NCBI RefSeq assembly: GCF_016864575.1
Contig: NZ_CP044126.1
Coordinates: 124,001-188,000, forward strand
DNA: 64,000 nt
Direction: 5' to 3'
Source: Rhizobium sp. BG4
Lineage (GTDB): Bacteria; Pseudomonadota; Alphaproteobacteria; Rhizobiales; Rhizobiaceae
The position numbers and the translations under genes were made by a program. Under the pieces are notes generated by a model, which saw only the letters and a list, made by a program, of their open reading frames with translations, searched no databases and was not told the origin of the DNA. This document shows, piece by piece, positions 25,790 to 35,170 of the stretch (position 1 is its first letter; every line of letters starts with the position of its first letter).

Positions 25790-26608
25790 TTGCTAAAATT
25801 TGAAAATCCGTGTTGCTTTCATGCTACGGTCTTCGGCGCTGCAGTCCTCGCTCTCCTGTCGTTCTTCACGCCCGTCATCGGCATCCGCACCGCGGTTGCG
25901 CAGGAGAGCGCACAGATATGCGAGAGAAAGCCGTTCGAGCAGCAGTCCTATATCGTCTGCTCGCCGGACGCCGCCAAGGGTAGTTTACAGCTCTTCTGGA
26001 GAGGCGCCGATGGTCAGCCCTACCGGACATTCTCGCAGCTGGCGGACAGTTTGACGGCGAAAGGCAAGACGTTGGTCTTCGCGATCAATGCCGGCATGTA
26101 TCAGCCGGATTTCACGCCGCTCGGTCTCTATGTCGAGAACGGGCAGGAACTTCGCCCGGCCGAGACCGGCACCAGGACGGGCGAGCCCGGCAAGATCCCG
26201 AATTTCTACAAGCAGCCGAATGGCGTTCTCTATTGGGGCTCCGCCGGGGCTGGCATCCTTTCGACCGGAGACTTCATCAAGCAGAAGCCGGCTGCGGAGT
26301 TCGCGACGCAATCCGGTCCGATGCTGGTGATCGACAATAGGCTGCATCCGGCTTTGATCCCCGGGTCGTCCGACCGCACGCGCCGGAGCGGCGTGGGTGT
26401 CTGTGACGGCGGCAAGGTCCGCTTTGCGATCAGCGAAGACAGCGTGAACTTCCACGATTTCGCCCGCTTTTTCCGCGATGGCCTGCATTGCCCGAACGCT
26501 CTCTTCCTCGATGGCGGCAATGGCAGCGGCCTCTTCAATCCGGCGCTCGGCCGCAATGACTATTCCTGGCACGGCGGATATGGGCCGATCGCTGGATTTG
26601 TTCAGTAA
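25790..26608 (+). CDS. Secreted phosphodiester glycosidase-like protein (DUF2233)
   Basis: A 272-residue protein with a signal peptide ending TAVA near residue 37. The NAGPA/DUF2233 pattern is clear: FAINAGMYQPDFTPLGLYVENG, then KQPNGVLYWG, RTRRSGVGVCDGGKVRFAIS and the final FLDGGNGSGLF. In mammals this fold removes N-acetylglucosamine from a phosphodiester; bacterial members act outside the cytoplasm on largely unknown phosphodiester glycosides. The only reasonable start is TTG 25790, with GGAAGG about 11 bases upstream. It precedes an ABC importer followed by a GDPD, suggesting extracellular processing of the imported substrate. Confidence 0.82.
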   Translation: MLKFENPCCFHATVFGAAVLALLSFFTPVIGIRTAVAQESAQICERKPFEQQSYIVCSPDAAKGSLQLFWRGADGQPYRTFSQLADSLTAKGKTLVFAINAGMYQPDFTPLGLYVENGQELRPAETGTRTGEPGKIPNFYKQPNGVLYWGSAGAGILSTGDFIKQKPAAEFATQSGPMLVIDNRLHPALIPGSSDRTRRSGVGVCDGGKVRFAISEDSVNFHDFARFFRDGLHCPNALFLDGGNGSGLFNPALGRNDYSWHGGYGPIAGFVQ

Positions 26609-26651
26609 GCGATCCAGATAATGACCTTCAGAGCCCCGCATTCCGGCCAAT

Positions 26652-26680
26652 AAATGCACAGGCGTGCAAAAAGTGCATTT
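26652..26680 (+). promoter_or_regulatory. Inverted repeat before the ABC operon (operator or terminator)
   Basis: AAATGCAC (26652-26659) and GTGCATTT (26673-26680) form perfect 8-bp arms 13 bases apart, centres two helical turns apart. A nested TGCAC-AGGC-GTGCA occurs at 26655-26668. The 3' arm runs into TTTTT, so this could terminate the upstream gene, or be an operator for the ABC operon starting about 85 bases downstream. Confidence 0.45.
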
Positions 26681-26763
26681 TTGTCATTGCCGTGTCACGC
26701 GGCAGCGATAGCTACCTCCCGAAAGGCTCGCCGGGGAGCAGCCTGCAGAAGAGGAAAAAGGTC

Positions 26764-27909
26764 ATGAACAGACGCGAATTTCTTATCACCTCGTCGGCCG
26801 CAGCGGGCCTCCTGGCAATGCCGCGCTTTGCTTCTGCAGCCGGAGAGACGATCGATCTCTATAGCGGCTCCGATGCCAACATCATCGATTTCTGGTCGAA
26901 CATCGTGGTCCCGGCCTTTTCGAAGGCTCACCCCGAGCTGGCGATCAAGGTCACCGACGCCGGCGACAATACCGGTCTTCGCGCCATCGCCGACCGCGGC
27001 CTCGCTGCTCTGAAGAGCAAGACCGATCCGCAGGCCGACATCTTCGAACATTTCGACCCGCGCCTTCCGGCTGGGGGCATCGATGCCGGCCTCTGGGTCA
27101 AGTTCTCGGCCGAGAACATCGAGGGCTTCGATCACGTCAACCCGCTGAGCGTCGATAGCGAATATTCGCTTCCCTATCGCGGCTCGCAGGTTCTGCTCGC
27201 TTACGACACGACCAAACTCGACCCGAAGAACGCGCCAAAGACCTGGGAACAGCTGACGGCCTGGATCAAGGCGAACCCGGGCCAGTTCATCTATAACCGT
27301 CCTGACAAGGGCGGTTCCGGCGGCAATTTCGTTCGCCGCGCCATCCATGAAGCCAATGGCCGCGACCCGAAGAAGTTCACCGTCGACAACTTCACCGCCG
27401 ACTATGCCAACCAGACGCTGACGCCGGCCTGGAAGATCCTGACCGATCTCGCCCCGTCGCTCTATGAAAAGGGCGCTTACACCGCCGGCAATACCCAGTC
27501 GATCCAGCTTCTGGCACAGGGCGTCGTCACCATGACCCCGGTCTGGTCCGACCAGATCCTGCAGGCGATCGCGCAGGGCGTTCTGCCTGAGACGACGGGC
27601 CTCGTTCAGCTGAGCGACCTCGCGCTCTGCGGCGGCTTCTCGCGCATGACCGTCTTCTCGAACGGTGCTCACAAGGATGCCGCGCTGAAGCTCGCGGCCT
27701 TCCTGCTCACCAAGGAGATGCAGGAAGCGATCATCACCGAGATCGGCGGCTTCCCGGGCGTTTCCTGGGATCACATCTCGGACGAACTGCGCAAGAAGTA
27801 TGCTGACGTCATCCCGACGACCATTCCGGTCTTCCCGAGCGGCGATTGGGAAACCAACATCAATGACGGCTGGTACCGCAACGTCGCTCCGAACATCAGC
27901 CGTACCTGA
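26764..27909 (+). CDS. ABC importer periplasmic binding protein (AfuA/FbpA-like, Tat signal)
   Basis: The 381-residue protein starts at ATG 26764 with GAGGAAAAAGG upstream. Its N-terminus, MNRREFLITSSAAAGLL, is a twin-arginine-type signal with cleavage near ASA. The body is a cluster-D extracellular solute-binding protein related to the iron/AfuA group (IDLYSGSDANIIDFWSN; VWSDQILQAIAQGVLP). Some AfuA relatives bind sugar phosphates rather than iron; I see no Tyr-Tyr iron-binding pair at the usual late position. Together with the downstream GDPD and the nearby IMPase, a phosphorylated or phosphodiester ligand is more likely than iron. It starts a tightly overlapping five-gene operon. Confidence 0.82.
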   Translation: MNRREFLITSSAAAGLLAMPRFASAAGETIDLYSGSDANIIDFWSNIVVPAFSKAHPELAIKVTDAGDNTGLRAIADRGLAALKSKTDPQADIFEHFDPRLPAGGIDAGLWVKFSAENIEGFDHVNPLSVDSEYSLPYRGSQVLLAYDTTKLDPKNAPKTWEQLTAWIKANPGQFIYNRPDKGGSGGNFVRRAIHEANGRDPKKFTVDNFTADYANQTLTPAWKILTDLAPSLYEKGAYTAGNTQSIQLLAQGVVTMTPVWSDQILQAIAQGVLPETTGLVQLSDLALCGGFSRMTVFSNGAHKDAALKLAAFLLTKEMQEAIITEIGGFPGVSWDHISDELRKKYADVIPTTIPVFPSGDWETNINDGWYRNVAPNISRT

Positions 27910-28799
27910 TGCGCAGACGGATACCAGTACAATCGCCGGCGCGTGAAGGCGCGCCGGCCAAGAGTGCCTCGGCGGGGCTGCTTCTGGTCGCCCTGCCGGT
28001 TCTGCTTCTTGGCTGGCTGATCGTCTATCCGATCATCTCGGCGGTCATGGGCACGATCTTCGTGCGCCAGGCGGATGGAAGCTCTCAGTTTTCGCTCGCC
28101 TCCTACCAGTTCTTCTTCACCGACAGCTACAGCCTCGCCAATCTCTGGGTCACGCTCTGGACGACCTTCGTCTGCGGCCTGCTGCTCGTCGTCATCGGCC
28201 TGCCGATCGCGCTCTACCTGCGCTTCTCGCAGGGACGGCTTGCCGGCTATGTCCAGGGGCTGGCGATCTTTCCGATGTTCGTGCCGTCGATCATCCTTTC
28301 CTACGCGCTGATCCGCACCATCGGCCCGAACGGCACTGTCGACATTCTGTTGAATGCCGTCGGCCTGCCGAAGCTGCCGTCGCCTTATCTGACGCCCTGG
28401 GGACCGGTGATCGGCCTCGTCTGGGACAACCTGCCGCTGACCGTACTGATGCTGACGGCCGGGCTCAGCAGCATCTCGAAAAGCTCGATCGAGGCCGCAC
28501 GCGACGTCGGCGCCAAGCCTTTCCGCGTCTTCATCTCGATCATCATGCCGCGCATGGGCAATTCGCTGCTGGTCACCGCATCCTTCGCCGTTCTCGGCAT
28601 CTTCTCATCCTTCACGCTGCCATATGTCCTCGGTCCCGCCTCGCCCGAAATGATGGGTCCGTTCATGCAGCGCACCTTCTCCGACATGAACGATCCGCTG
28701 AACGCACTGACGCAGGCCGTCATCTCATTCGCCTTCTGCCTCGTCTTCGGCATTTTCTATGTACGCTCGATCGCCAGGAACCGGGAGGGCCGCCGATGA
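27909..28799 (+). CDS. ABC importer permease 1
   Basis: A 296-residue inner-membrane permease of about six helices. The EAA loop contacting the ATPase is SIEAARDVGAKPFRVFISI. Its ATG overlaps the TGA of the binding-protein gene, and its 3' end overlaps the next permease by 4 bases. It forms the heterodimeric channel with that permease. Related to the FbpB/spermidine-putrescine permease group; substrate inferred from context only. Confidence 0.88.
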   Translation: MRRRIPVQSPAREGAPAKSASAGLLLVALPVLLLGWLIVYPIISAVMGTIFVRQADGSSQFSLASYQFFFTDSYSLANLWVTLWTTFVCGLLLVVIGLPIALYLRFSQGRLAGYVQGLAIFPMFVPSIILSYALIRTIGPNGTVDILLNAVGLPKLPSPYLTPWGPVIGLVWDNLPLTVLMLTAGLSSISKSSIEAARDVGAKPFRVFISIIMPRMGNSLLVTASFAVLGIFSSFTLPYVLGPASPEMMGPFMQRTFSDMNDPLNALTQAVISFAFCLVFGIFYVRSIARNREGRR

Positions 28800-29626
28800 C
28801 GCCGGTTGAAAACACCGCTTCACGCGCCGGGATCGACTGGACCGGCATCTGCTTTGCGGTCCTGCTGACGCTCTTCATCGCGCTGCCGCTCGTCGTCGTC
28901 GGAACCTGGGCCTTTACCGAGGTCTGGCGCTATCCTTCGGTCATTCCGCAGCAGTTCGGCCTACGCTTCTGGCATCAGACGCTGTCGCGTGCCGATGTCT
29001 GGGATGCGCTGACGCTGAGCCTGCGGCTGACGGCAACCGTCACCATCCTTTCGGCGATCATCTGCCTTCCGGCGGCCTATGCCTTCGCGCGGATGAAGTT
29101 TCCGGGCCGCAACATTCTCTTCCTGTCGTTCCTCGCGTCGCACGCCTTCCCGAAATTCGGCCTGCTGGTCGCGATCGCCGGCATCTTCCTGCAGCTGGGG
29201 CTGATCAGCACCTTCTGGGGCGTCGTGCTGATCCAGTTGGTCGGCACGTTGATGCTGATGATCTGGATTCCCGTCGCGGCCTTTCAGAATGTCGATCGCC
29301 GGATGGAAGAGGCAGCGCGGGATGCGGGCGCCACGCCGCTTCGGGTCTTCTGGTCGATCACCCTGCCGCAGGCGGGACCGACGATCGCCGCCGCTCTGCT
29401 TCTGACCTTCGTCGGCACCTTCTACGAAACCGAGGGCGCCTGGCTGATCGGCGCGCCCGAGATCCGCACCATGCCGGTCCTGATGATCACCTTCATCAAC
29501 AACCAGATCGTCGTCCAATATGGCGCCGTGCTTTCGGTGATGCTCTGGGTGCCGTCCTTCATCGCCTTGATGTTTGCCCGCCGCGTCGTCGGAACAGGTG
29601 CATTCGCCCGGGGCTTCGGTGCATAA
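28796..29626 (+). CDS. ABC importer permease 2
   Basis: A 276-residue permease of about six helices, with the EAA loop EEAARDAGATPLRVFWSITL. It overlaps the preceding permease by 4 bases (ATGA) and is followed by the ATPase after about 33 bases. It pairs with permease 1 in the channel. The family is the binding-protein-dependent transport inner-membrane component, PotC-like. Confidence 0.88.
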   Translation: MTPVENTASRAGIDWTGICFAVLLTLFIALPLVVVGTWAFTEVWRYPSVIPQQFGLRFWHQTLSRADVWDALTLSLRLTATVTILSAIICLPAAYAFARMKFPGRNILFLSFLASHAFPKFGLLVAIAGIFLQLGLISTFWGVVLIQLVGTLMLMIWIPVAAFQNVDRRMEEAARDAGATPLRVFWSITLPQAGPTIAAALLLTFVGTFYETEGAWLIGAPEIRTMPVLMITFINNQIVVQYGAVLSVMLWVPSFIALMFARRVVGTGAFARGFGA

Positions 29627-29659
29627 TATGATTGGGTTCTGCCCGAAGAGAGGCTGCAA

Positions 29660-30736
29660 ATGGCACGTTTGACGATCAACGGCGTTTCGAAGAGCTTCGG
29701 CACGTCTTTCGCCGTGCGCGATTTCTCGCTCGATGTCGAGGACGGCGAACTCGTCTGCCTTCTCGGCCCCTCCGGCTCCGGCAAGTCGACGTTGCTGCGC
29801 ATGATCGGCGGCTTCGAGCGCCCGACCGGCGGTTCGATCCTGATCGACGCCAAGGATGTCACCGGCCTCCCGCCAGAAAAGCGCCCGACCGGCATGGTGT
29901 TCCAGAGCCATGCGCTCTGGACGCATATGGACGTCTTCAACAACATCGCCTTCGGCCTGAAGCTGCGGCATTTGCCGAAGACCGAAATCCGCGACCGCGT
30001 CGAAGGCGCGCTCGAACTGGTCGGTCTTTCGAACTACGGCAAGCGCCAGACCACACAGCTCTCCGGCGGGCAGCAGCAGCGCGTCGCGCTGGCGCGTTCG
30101 CTCGTGCTCGAGCCGAAGATCCTGCTGCTCGACGAGCCCTTCGCCAGCCTCGACCAGCATCTGCGCGAGCGGTTGCGCGAAGAGGTCAAGGATATCCAGC
30201 AGCGCCTCGGCATCACCACGCTGTTCGTCACCCACGGGCAGGATGAGGCGCTGGCGCTCGCCGACCGCATCGTCGTCATGCGTGACGGCGGCACGGAGCA
30301 GATCGCGCCGCCGGATGTCATATATCGGGAGCCGCGGACTGCCTTCGTTGCCGGTTTCATCGGCTCGATGAATTTCGTCCGCACGACCATCAGGAACGGG
30401 ATCAGCGAGCATCCGGCCTTTCCGCTCACTGTTCCTGTCAGCGACGGTGAGGTGGAGATTGCCTTCCGGCCCGAGGCGCTTTCGCTCTCGCCTTCCGAGA
30501 AGAAGGCTGCATCGGTGCATCGCACGATCGATTTCGGCACCCACAAGCTTGTCGATATCGATCTCGCCGACGGCAGCCGCCTGAAATCGATGACCGCGCC
30601 CGATACCAATTGGTCGAAGGGCAGTTTCGTCGAGCCGAAAGTTGCAGCCTACTTCGCATTCCGCGATAACGGCCTCGTCTATCAATCGCCGCAAGCCGGC
30701 CATCAGGGACAGAGGCAAGTATTCGGTCATGTCTGA
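29660..30736 (+). CDS. ABC importer ATP-binding protein (PotA/FbpC-like)
   Basis: The 358-residue ATPase has Walker A GPSGSGKST, the signature LSGGQQQR, Walker B ILLLDEP and a switch His in FVTHGQDEA. A C-terminal TOBE-like domain follows from about residue 240 (EVEIAFRPEALSL). It energises the two preceding permeases from the cytoplasmic face. ATG 29660 is preceded by GAGAGGCTG. The 3' end overlaps the GDPD gene by 8 bases, so transport and hydrolysis are translationally coupled. Confidence 0.9.
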   Translation: MARLTINGVSKSFGTSFAVRDFSLDVEDGELVCLLGPSGSGKSTLLRMIGGFERPTGGSILIDAKDVTGLPPEKRPTGMVFQSHALWTHMDVFNNIAFGLKLRHLPKTEIRDRVEGALELVGLSNYGKRQTTQLSGGQQQRVALARSLVLEPKILLLDEPFASLDQHLRERLREEVKDIQQRLGITTLFVTHGQDEALALADRIVVMRDGGTEQIAPPDVIYREPRTAFVAGFIGSMNFVRTTIRNGISEHPAFPLTVPVSDGEVEIAFRPEALSLSPSEKKAASVHRTIDFGTHKLVDIDLADGSRLKSMTAPDTNWSKGSFVEPKVAAYFAFRDNGLVYQSPQAGHQGQRQVFGHV

Positions 30737-31577
30737 CACCAAGGGCGTAGCAATCAAGACGAACGGGCATCTCACCTGGCTGAAGTGGCACCGCGGCCAC
30801 CGGCAGGCCGGTGATATCTCCTTCACGCGCCAGAGGATCGCCGAGGGCATGGCGCTTGGCGCGAGCGTCGAGATCGATCTCGTCTGCTTTGCGGGCGATG
30901 GCTTTGCCGTCCTGCATGACGACGTGCTGCATCCGGCGACGACGGGGGAGGGCGCTGTCGCCGATGCCTCGGCCGATTATCTCCGCAGCCTCTATCTTCG
31001 CGATCACGAAGGGCAGCCGACCGGTAATCCGGTCATGCTGATAGACGATCTCGGCCGCTTGCTCGAGGAGATAGATTGCCATCCGGATGCGGTACTGCAA
31101 CTCGATCTCAAGGAATATTCCGTACGCATCAGCGAAGCCGATGTCGCAGTCTTCGCCAAGGCGATCGCGCCGGTGGCGAAATCGGTCATTCTGTCAGGGG
31201 GTGACGCGATTGCCGTGGAGCGCCTCTCGCGGGCGGTTCCCCATATGCCAGTCGGCTACGACCCGTGCCATGATGGCGCGATCGAGCGCCTCATGGAAAG
31301 CCGCGATTTCGCGGGCTTCGTCTCAGGTGCAATTGAAGCCTCGCCGAAGGCCACGATGATCTACCTGCATCACAAGCTGGTACTGTTTGCCGATGCGGCG
31401 GGCTTCGATATGATCGGCGCCTTTCATCAGGCAGGCCGGACGATCGACGCCTATACGATCAATCGCGCCATTCCCGATGTCCTGCCGGATGTTCGCCGCC
31501 TGCTGGCGCTGAAGGCCGACCAGATCACCACCGATGACCCGGTTGGCCTCGAGGCACTGATCGCGTCCAGTCACTAG
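30729..31577 (+). CDS. Glycerophosphodiester phosphodiesterase
   Basis: The 282-residue cytoplasmic GDPD-family protein has His21-Arg22-Gly in KWHRGH, metal ligands Glu48 and Asp50 in VEIDLV, and His63 in VLHDD; the usual ENT triad after the first motif is altered. There is no signal peptide, so it acts after import. GDPDs split glycerophosphodiesters to glycerol-3-phosphate and an alcohol, and some release inositol-1-phosphate. The start overlaps the ATPase stop by 8 bases. Its 3' end overlaps the convergent IMPase-family gene by 4 bases. The operon is best read as uptake and cleavage of a phosphodiester. Confidence 0.85.
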   Translation: MSDTKGVAIKTNGHLTWLKWHRGHRQAGDISFTRQRIAEGMALGASVEIDLVCFAGDGFAVLHDDVLHPATTGEGAVADASADYLRSLYLRDHEGQPTGNPVMLIDDLGRLLEEIDCHPDAVLQLDLKEYSVRISEADVAVFAKAIAPVAKSVILSGGDAIAVERLSRAVPHMPVGYDPCHDGAIERLMESRDFAGFVSGAIEASPKATMIYLHHKLVLFADAAGFDMIGAFHQAGRTIDAYTINRAIPDVLPDVRRLLALKADQITTDDPVGLEALIASSH

Positions 31578-32404
31578 CCTTCGCGGAAGCCGTCCACGAG
31601 CCAGGAATGGACCGCCGCGTTTGCCGCGAGGATATCGCCATTCGGCGTTACCGGGCCGCCCGAGAAGGCGGAAACCTTGCCGCCGGCTTCTTCGACAAGC
31701 AAGGCCGATGCGCCATAGTCATGCAGTGACAGGCCATCTTCGAAGAAGCCATCCAGGCGGCCGCAGGCGACATAGGCGATCGAAAGTGCGGCCGAGCCGA
31801 GACGTCTCACGCCGGCCGTATGATCCATCAGGCGCTGCAGTGCCGACAGATAGGTTTCCTTCTTCACCGCCTTGACCTGGCCGGGAACAGGAAGACCGGC
31901 ACCGATCAGGACGTTCTCGATGTCGCCATTGTCGATGCAGCTGATCTTCTCGCCGTTGAGATAGGCGCCGCGGCCCGCTTCGGCGCTGAAGAGTTCGTCG
32001 AGCATAGCGTCATAGACCACGCCGGCGACGACCTTGCCATGTTCGGCAATCGAGATCGTCATGCCGAAATGCGGAATGCCCCAGGCATAGTTGGTGGTGC
32101 CGTCGATCGGGTCGATGTAGATGATGGGCGTATCCGGCCCTGCCTGACGGTTGCCGACGGCTTCCTCGCCCTGGATCGCATAACCGGGAAAGGCCTTCAC
32201 CATCTCATCGACGATGATGCGCTCGACGGCCACATCAATCTCGGTCTGGTAGTCCCGTGGCGCCTTGGCGAGCATCTCGGTAATGCGGCGGCGCTTGAGC
32301 GATGATCTTGCGAGTTCACCCGCCTTGAGGACGGCGCTTGCAAGCAATTGAAGGCGTTCGGAGGCGCCTGACGGGAGGCGATGTTCGGCACTGGGAGATG
32401 TCAT
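31574..32404 (-). CDS. Inositol monophosphatase-family phosphatase
   Basis: A 276-residue protein with the two IMPase signatures: Glu80/Glu81 in IQGEEA and Asp98-Pro-Ile-Asp101-Gly-Thr-Thr in YIDPIDGTTNY. These bind three magnesium ions and dephosphorylate inositol monophosphates, or related substrates such as histidinol phosphate or 3'-phosphoadenylates. It is convergent with the GDPD gene. If the GDPD releases inositol-1-phosphate, this enzyme would complete conversion to free inositol; that pairing is inference. Starts at ATG 32404 with a weak ribosome site. Confidence 0.87.
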   Translation of the reverse strand: MTSPSAEHRLPSGASERLQLLASAVLKAGELARSSLKRRRITEMLAKAPRDYQTEIDVAVERIIVDEMVKAFPGYAIQGEEAVGNRQAGPDTPIIYIDPIDGTTNYAWGIPHFGMTISIAEHGKVVAGVVYDAMLDELFSAEAGRGAYLNGEKISCIDNGDIENVLIGAGLPVPGQVKAVKKETYLSALQRLMDHTAGVRRLGSAALSIAYVACGRLDGFFEDGLSLHDYGASALLVEEAGGKVSAFSGGPVTPNGDILAANAAVHSWLVDGFREG

Positions 32405-32549
32405 CGGAACCTGTGGGGAAGGATTCTATTCCATTTGCATGCCGACCCATTGCAGAGGGACATGACAGTTTTGCGACCCTAGAGCCGAAATGCCTCAAGG
32501 TCATGATCTCATTTGGAACTGAAGCCTTCGCAGTCAAGCGCCGGCGTGC

Positions 32550-32759
32550 CTATCCAATGCCGAATGCTGCCTGTGATACCGGCGTATTCATCTCGCGGCG
32601 GCGATGTTTTGCCGTTCTGCCGCGGGCGGTCAGCAACCGGTCCATTTCCACCTTCGAGCAAGCAAACCTGGTGAGCAGCCGCTCTGCCTCGGCGGGCTCG
32701 ATTCCATATTGGAGGCCCAGCGTGCGGATGGAATAGGGTTCGGTCATTGCCTTGGTCAT
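32550..32759 (-). CDS. Small conserved-looking protein
   Basis: A 69-residue frame from ATG 32759 with a strong AAGGAG site about 9 bases upstream. It contains IRTLGLQYGIEPAEAERLL and KVEMDRLLTARGR, a helical, basic sequence that could be a compact DNA-binding or adaptor domain. I do not recognise the family. It stands alone between the IMPase and GGDEF-EAL genes. Confidence 0.6.
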   Translation of the reverse strand: MTKAMTEPYSIRTLGLQYGIEPAEAERLLTRFACSKVEMDRLLTARGRTAKHRRREMNTPVSQAAFGIG

Positions 32760-32839
32760 TTGTGTACTCCTTCGAAGGGGAGAACCGCCAAGGCATGGCC
32801 GCCGTTCCGTCAACAAATGCGACCCATTGTAACCGAGCG

Positions 32840-34939
32840 TCAGGCCGGTCGTTTCTTTCTGCGTTTCTCCACCACGACGGACCCTGCCAGCAGTTTGCCG
32901 ATATCAGCGGCGGGCAGCGGCCGGGCGAAGAGAAAGCCCTGGAATGCGTCGCAACCCGTCTCCGCCAGAAAAGCCGCCTGCGCCTCGGTCTCGACGCCTT
33001 CGGCAATCACTTCGAGATCGAGCGTATGTCCGAGCGCAACGATTGCCGAGGTGATCGCCATGTCTCCGGGATCGCCCGGAATATCCGTTATGAACGAGCG
33101 GTCGATCTTGAGACGCGACAGCGGAAAGAGCTTCAGGGTACTGAGGCTCGAATAGCCGGTTCCGAAATCATCGATCGACAGGCTGACACCGAGCCGCTTC
33201 AGCTCGCGCATGCGGGCGATCGCGCCGTCAACGTCTTCCATGATCAGGCTCTCGGTCAGTTCGAGCTCGAGAAGCGCCGGGTCGAGGCTGGAGGCGGAGA
33301 GCGCTGCCGCCACTTTCGCGGGAAGCGACGGCTCGCGGAACTGCCTTGCGGACACGTTCACCGCCATGCGCACCGCGGGCAGGCCGCTATCCAGCCACGC
33401 CCGCAGCTGGCGGCAGGCCTTGTCGAGTACGATTTCGCCGAGTTCGACGATCAGCCCGGTCTCTTCGGCAAGCGGAATGAATTCAGCCGGGGAGATCAGC
33501 CCCGCCTGCGGATGCTGCCAGCGCAGCAGCGCTTCGACGCCCGAAATCTCGCCGCTGGCGATATGCTTCTGCGGCTGGAAATGCAGCAGGAATTGATCGT
33601 CAGTGACGGCGCGGCGAAGATCGTCGATGCGCAGCAGCTTGTGGCGGGCTGCCTCGGCCATTTCAGGTGTGAAGAGCTGGATTGCATTGCGGCCGGCATC
33701 CTTGGCGCGGTAGAGCGCCATGTCGGCATTGGCGACAAGCTCGCTCGCTGCCCGTCCATGCTCCCTGGACGAGGCGACGCCGATGCTGCAGGTCACCCTG
33801 ATCTCGACGCCGTCGATGTTGCAGGGACGGGCGATCGCATCGGCAATCTTGCGCAGCCGCGGCAACGGATCGTTGCCGCTCGCTTCGATCACGACGATGA
33901 ACTCGTCGCCGCCGATCCGTGATACCAGCCCCTTGCTGCAGATTTCCGCCGTGATGCGCGCCGCAACGATCTTCAGAAGCTCGTCGCCCGCCGCGTGGCC
34001 GAGGCTGTCATTGACCAGCTTGAAATTGTCGAGATCGATGAAGGCGACGGAGACCGCACTCTCGTCAACCGCGAGGAGATCTCCGAGCTTGCGGTCGAGC
34101 AGCGTGCGGTTCGGCAGGCCGGTCAGCGCATCGTGTTCTGCGAGAAAGGCGATCCGGGCGGTGTCGCGATGGCGGTCGATCGCAATGCCGATGGTCTGGG
34201 CGACGCCGGCCAGAAACTCCGAGAGCCCGGCTTCACCCGAGCATTCTCTCTCCGATACCAACAGGCTTCCGTGACTGCTGCCGTCGCGGCAGGCAATCGG
34301 GAATTCCATTCGCGGGGCTTCGATACCGGCATCCTCGACTCCGCCGAGCACGATGCTGACCGATCGCCCGGGAAGCAGCCGCTCCAGCAGTAGCTGCGCG
34401 TCCTTCAGGAAGGAATTGAGCTCGACGCCGCGCGCCACATCCTGCAGCAGCCTCGTTTGCGCCGCCATCAGCTCTTCGGCACGTTTGCGCGCCGTGATAT
34501 CGCGCGAGGCGCCGACGACGCCGATGATCGCGCCGGTGCGGTCGCGCAACGGTACGCGCGACATCATCAGCCAGCCTTCGCCCTTCATGCGGCGTTCCTC
34601 GACACCGAGATCGGAGCTCCCGGTCTCGATGACGCGCTGCTCGACCGCATCGATATCCTCGGCATGGGTGTGCGGATGGATCTCGCCATCCGTCATTCCG
34701 ATCAGCTGGCCGACGGTCTCGAAGCCGTTGTTCAGCACCACCGCCCGGTTGGCGAAGAGGAAACGCCCCTGCCTGTCCTTCGCATAGATGAAGTCCGGCA
34801 CATGATTGATCATCGCCTCCAGCCATTCATAGCGTTCGACGAGCTCGGCATGCTGGCCGCGCAGCGCGGCAATCATGTTTTCGAGGTCGCCGGCGGCGTC
34901 GAATGCCGGTGCTGGAGAGGGTGCCGCTTGCTTTGTCAT
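32840..34939 (-). CDS. PAS-GGDEF-EAL cyclic-di-GMP protein
   Basis: A 699-residue protein from ATG 34939; the frame stays open for a further kilobase upstream but that part overlaps the divergent GlxA-type gene and has no coding sense. Residues about 35-155 form a PAS/PAC domain (HVPDFIYAKDRQGRFLFANR), 160-270 a GAF-like stretch, 270-435 a GGDEF domain with intact RIGGDEF, and 445-690 an EAL domain with intact EALLRW and DDFGTGYSSL. Both catalytic motifs are complete, so it could make or degrade cyclic-di-GMP. No clear RxxD inhibitory site precedes GGDEF. No transmembrane segment is present. Confidence 0.9.
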   Translation of the reverse strand: MTKQAAPSPAPAFDAAGDLENMIAALRGQHAELVERYEWLEAMINHVPDFIYAKDRQGRFLFANRAVVLNNGFETVGQLIGMTDGEIHPHTHAEDIDAVEQRVIETGSSDLGVEERRMKGEGWLMMSRVPLRDRTGAIIGVVGASRDITARKRAEELMAAQTRLLQDVARGVELNSFLKDAQLLLERLLPGRSVSIVLGGVEDAGIEAPRMEFPIACRDGSSHGSLLVSERECSGEAGLSEFLAGVAQTIGIAIDRHRDTARIAFLAEHDALTGLPNRTLLDRKLGDLLAVDESAVSVAFIDLDNFKLVNDSLGHAAGDELLKIVAARITAEICSKGLVSRIGGDEFIVVIEASGNDPLPRLRKIADAIARPCNIDGVEIRVTCSIGVASSREHGRAASELVANADMALYRAKDAGRNAIQLFTPEMAEAARHKLLRIDDLRRAVTDDQFLLHFQPQKHIASGEISGVEALLRWQHPQAGLISPAEFIPLAEETGLIVELGEIVLDKACRQLRAWLDSGLPAVRMAVNVSARQFREPSLPAKVAAALSASSLDPALLELELTESLIMEDVDGAIARMRELKRLGVSLSIDDFGTGYSSLSTLKLFPLSRLKIDRSFITDIPGDPGDMAITSAIVALGHTLDLEVIAEGVETEAQAAFLAETGCDAFQGFLFARPLPAADIGKLLAGSVVVEKRRKKRPA

Positions 34940-35170
34940 TGCCGGGGTCTCACTGGTTTCGACCGGACGATAAAGACAACCTCTTATGCAACCATGAAGG
35001 AAATCCGTCCTTTTTGGCGTGTATGGCTGCGTACAAATGTCGCCTCTACAGACACCCGCTAGCCTGCTTCGAACGATGCCGCCAGCGCCGCCTGCAGTCG
35101 CAAACGATCTCGCGCCCGGTTCATCTTCCATCCTATAATCGGCGCGCCAGGCTGCCGGACGGACTTTCCC

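Noticed and set aside
28961..30850. Long antisense frame over the second permease, ATPase and start of the GDPD gene
   Set aside because: Low-complexity Arg/Asp/Gln-rich translation with no motif; the plus strand encodes clear ABC subunits.
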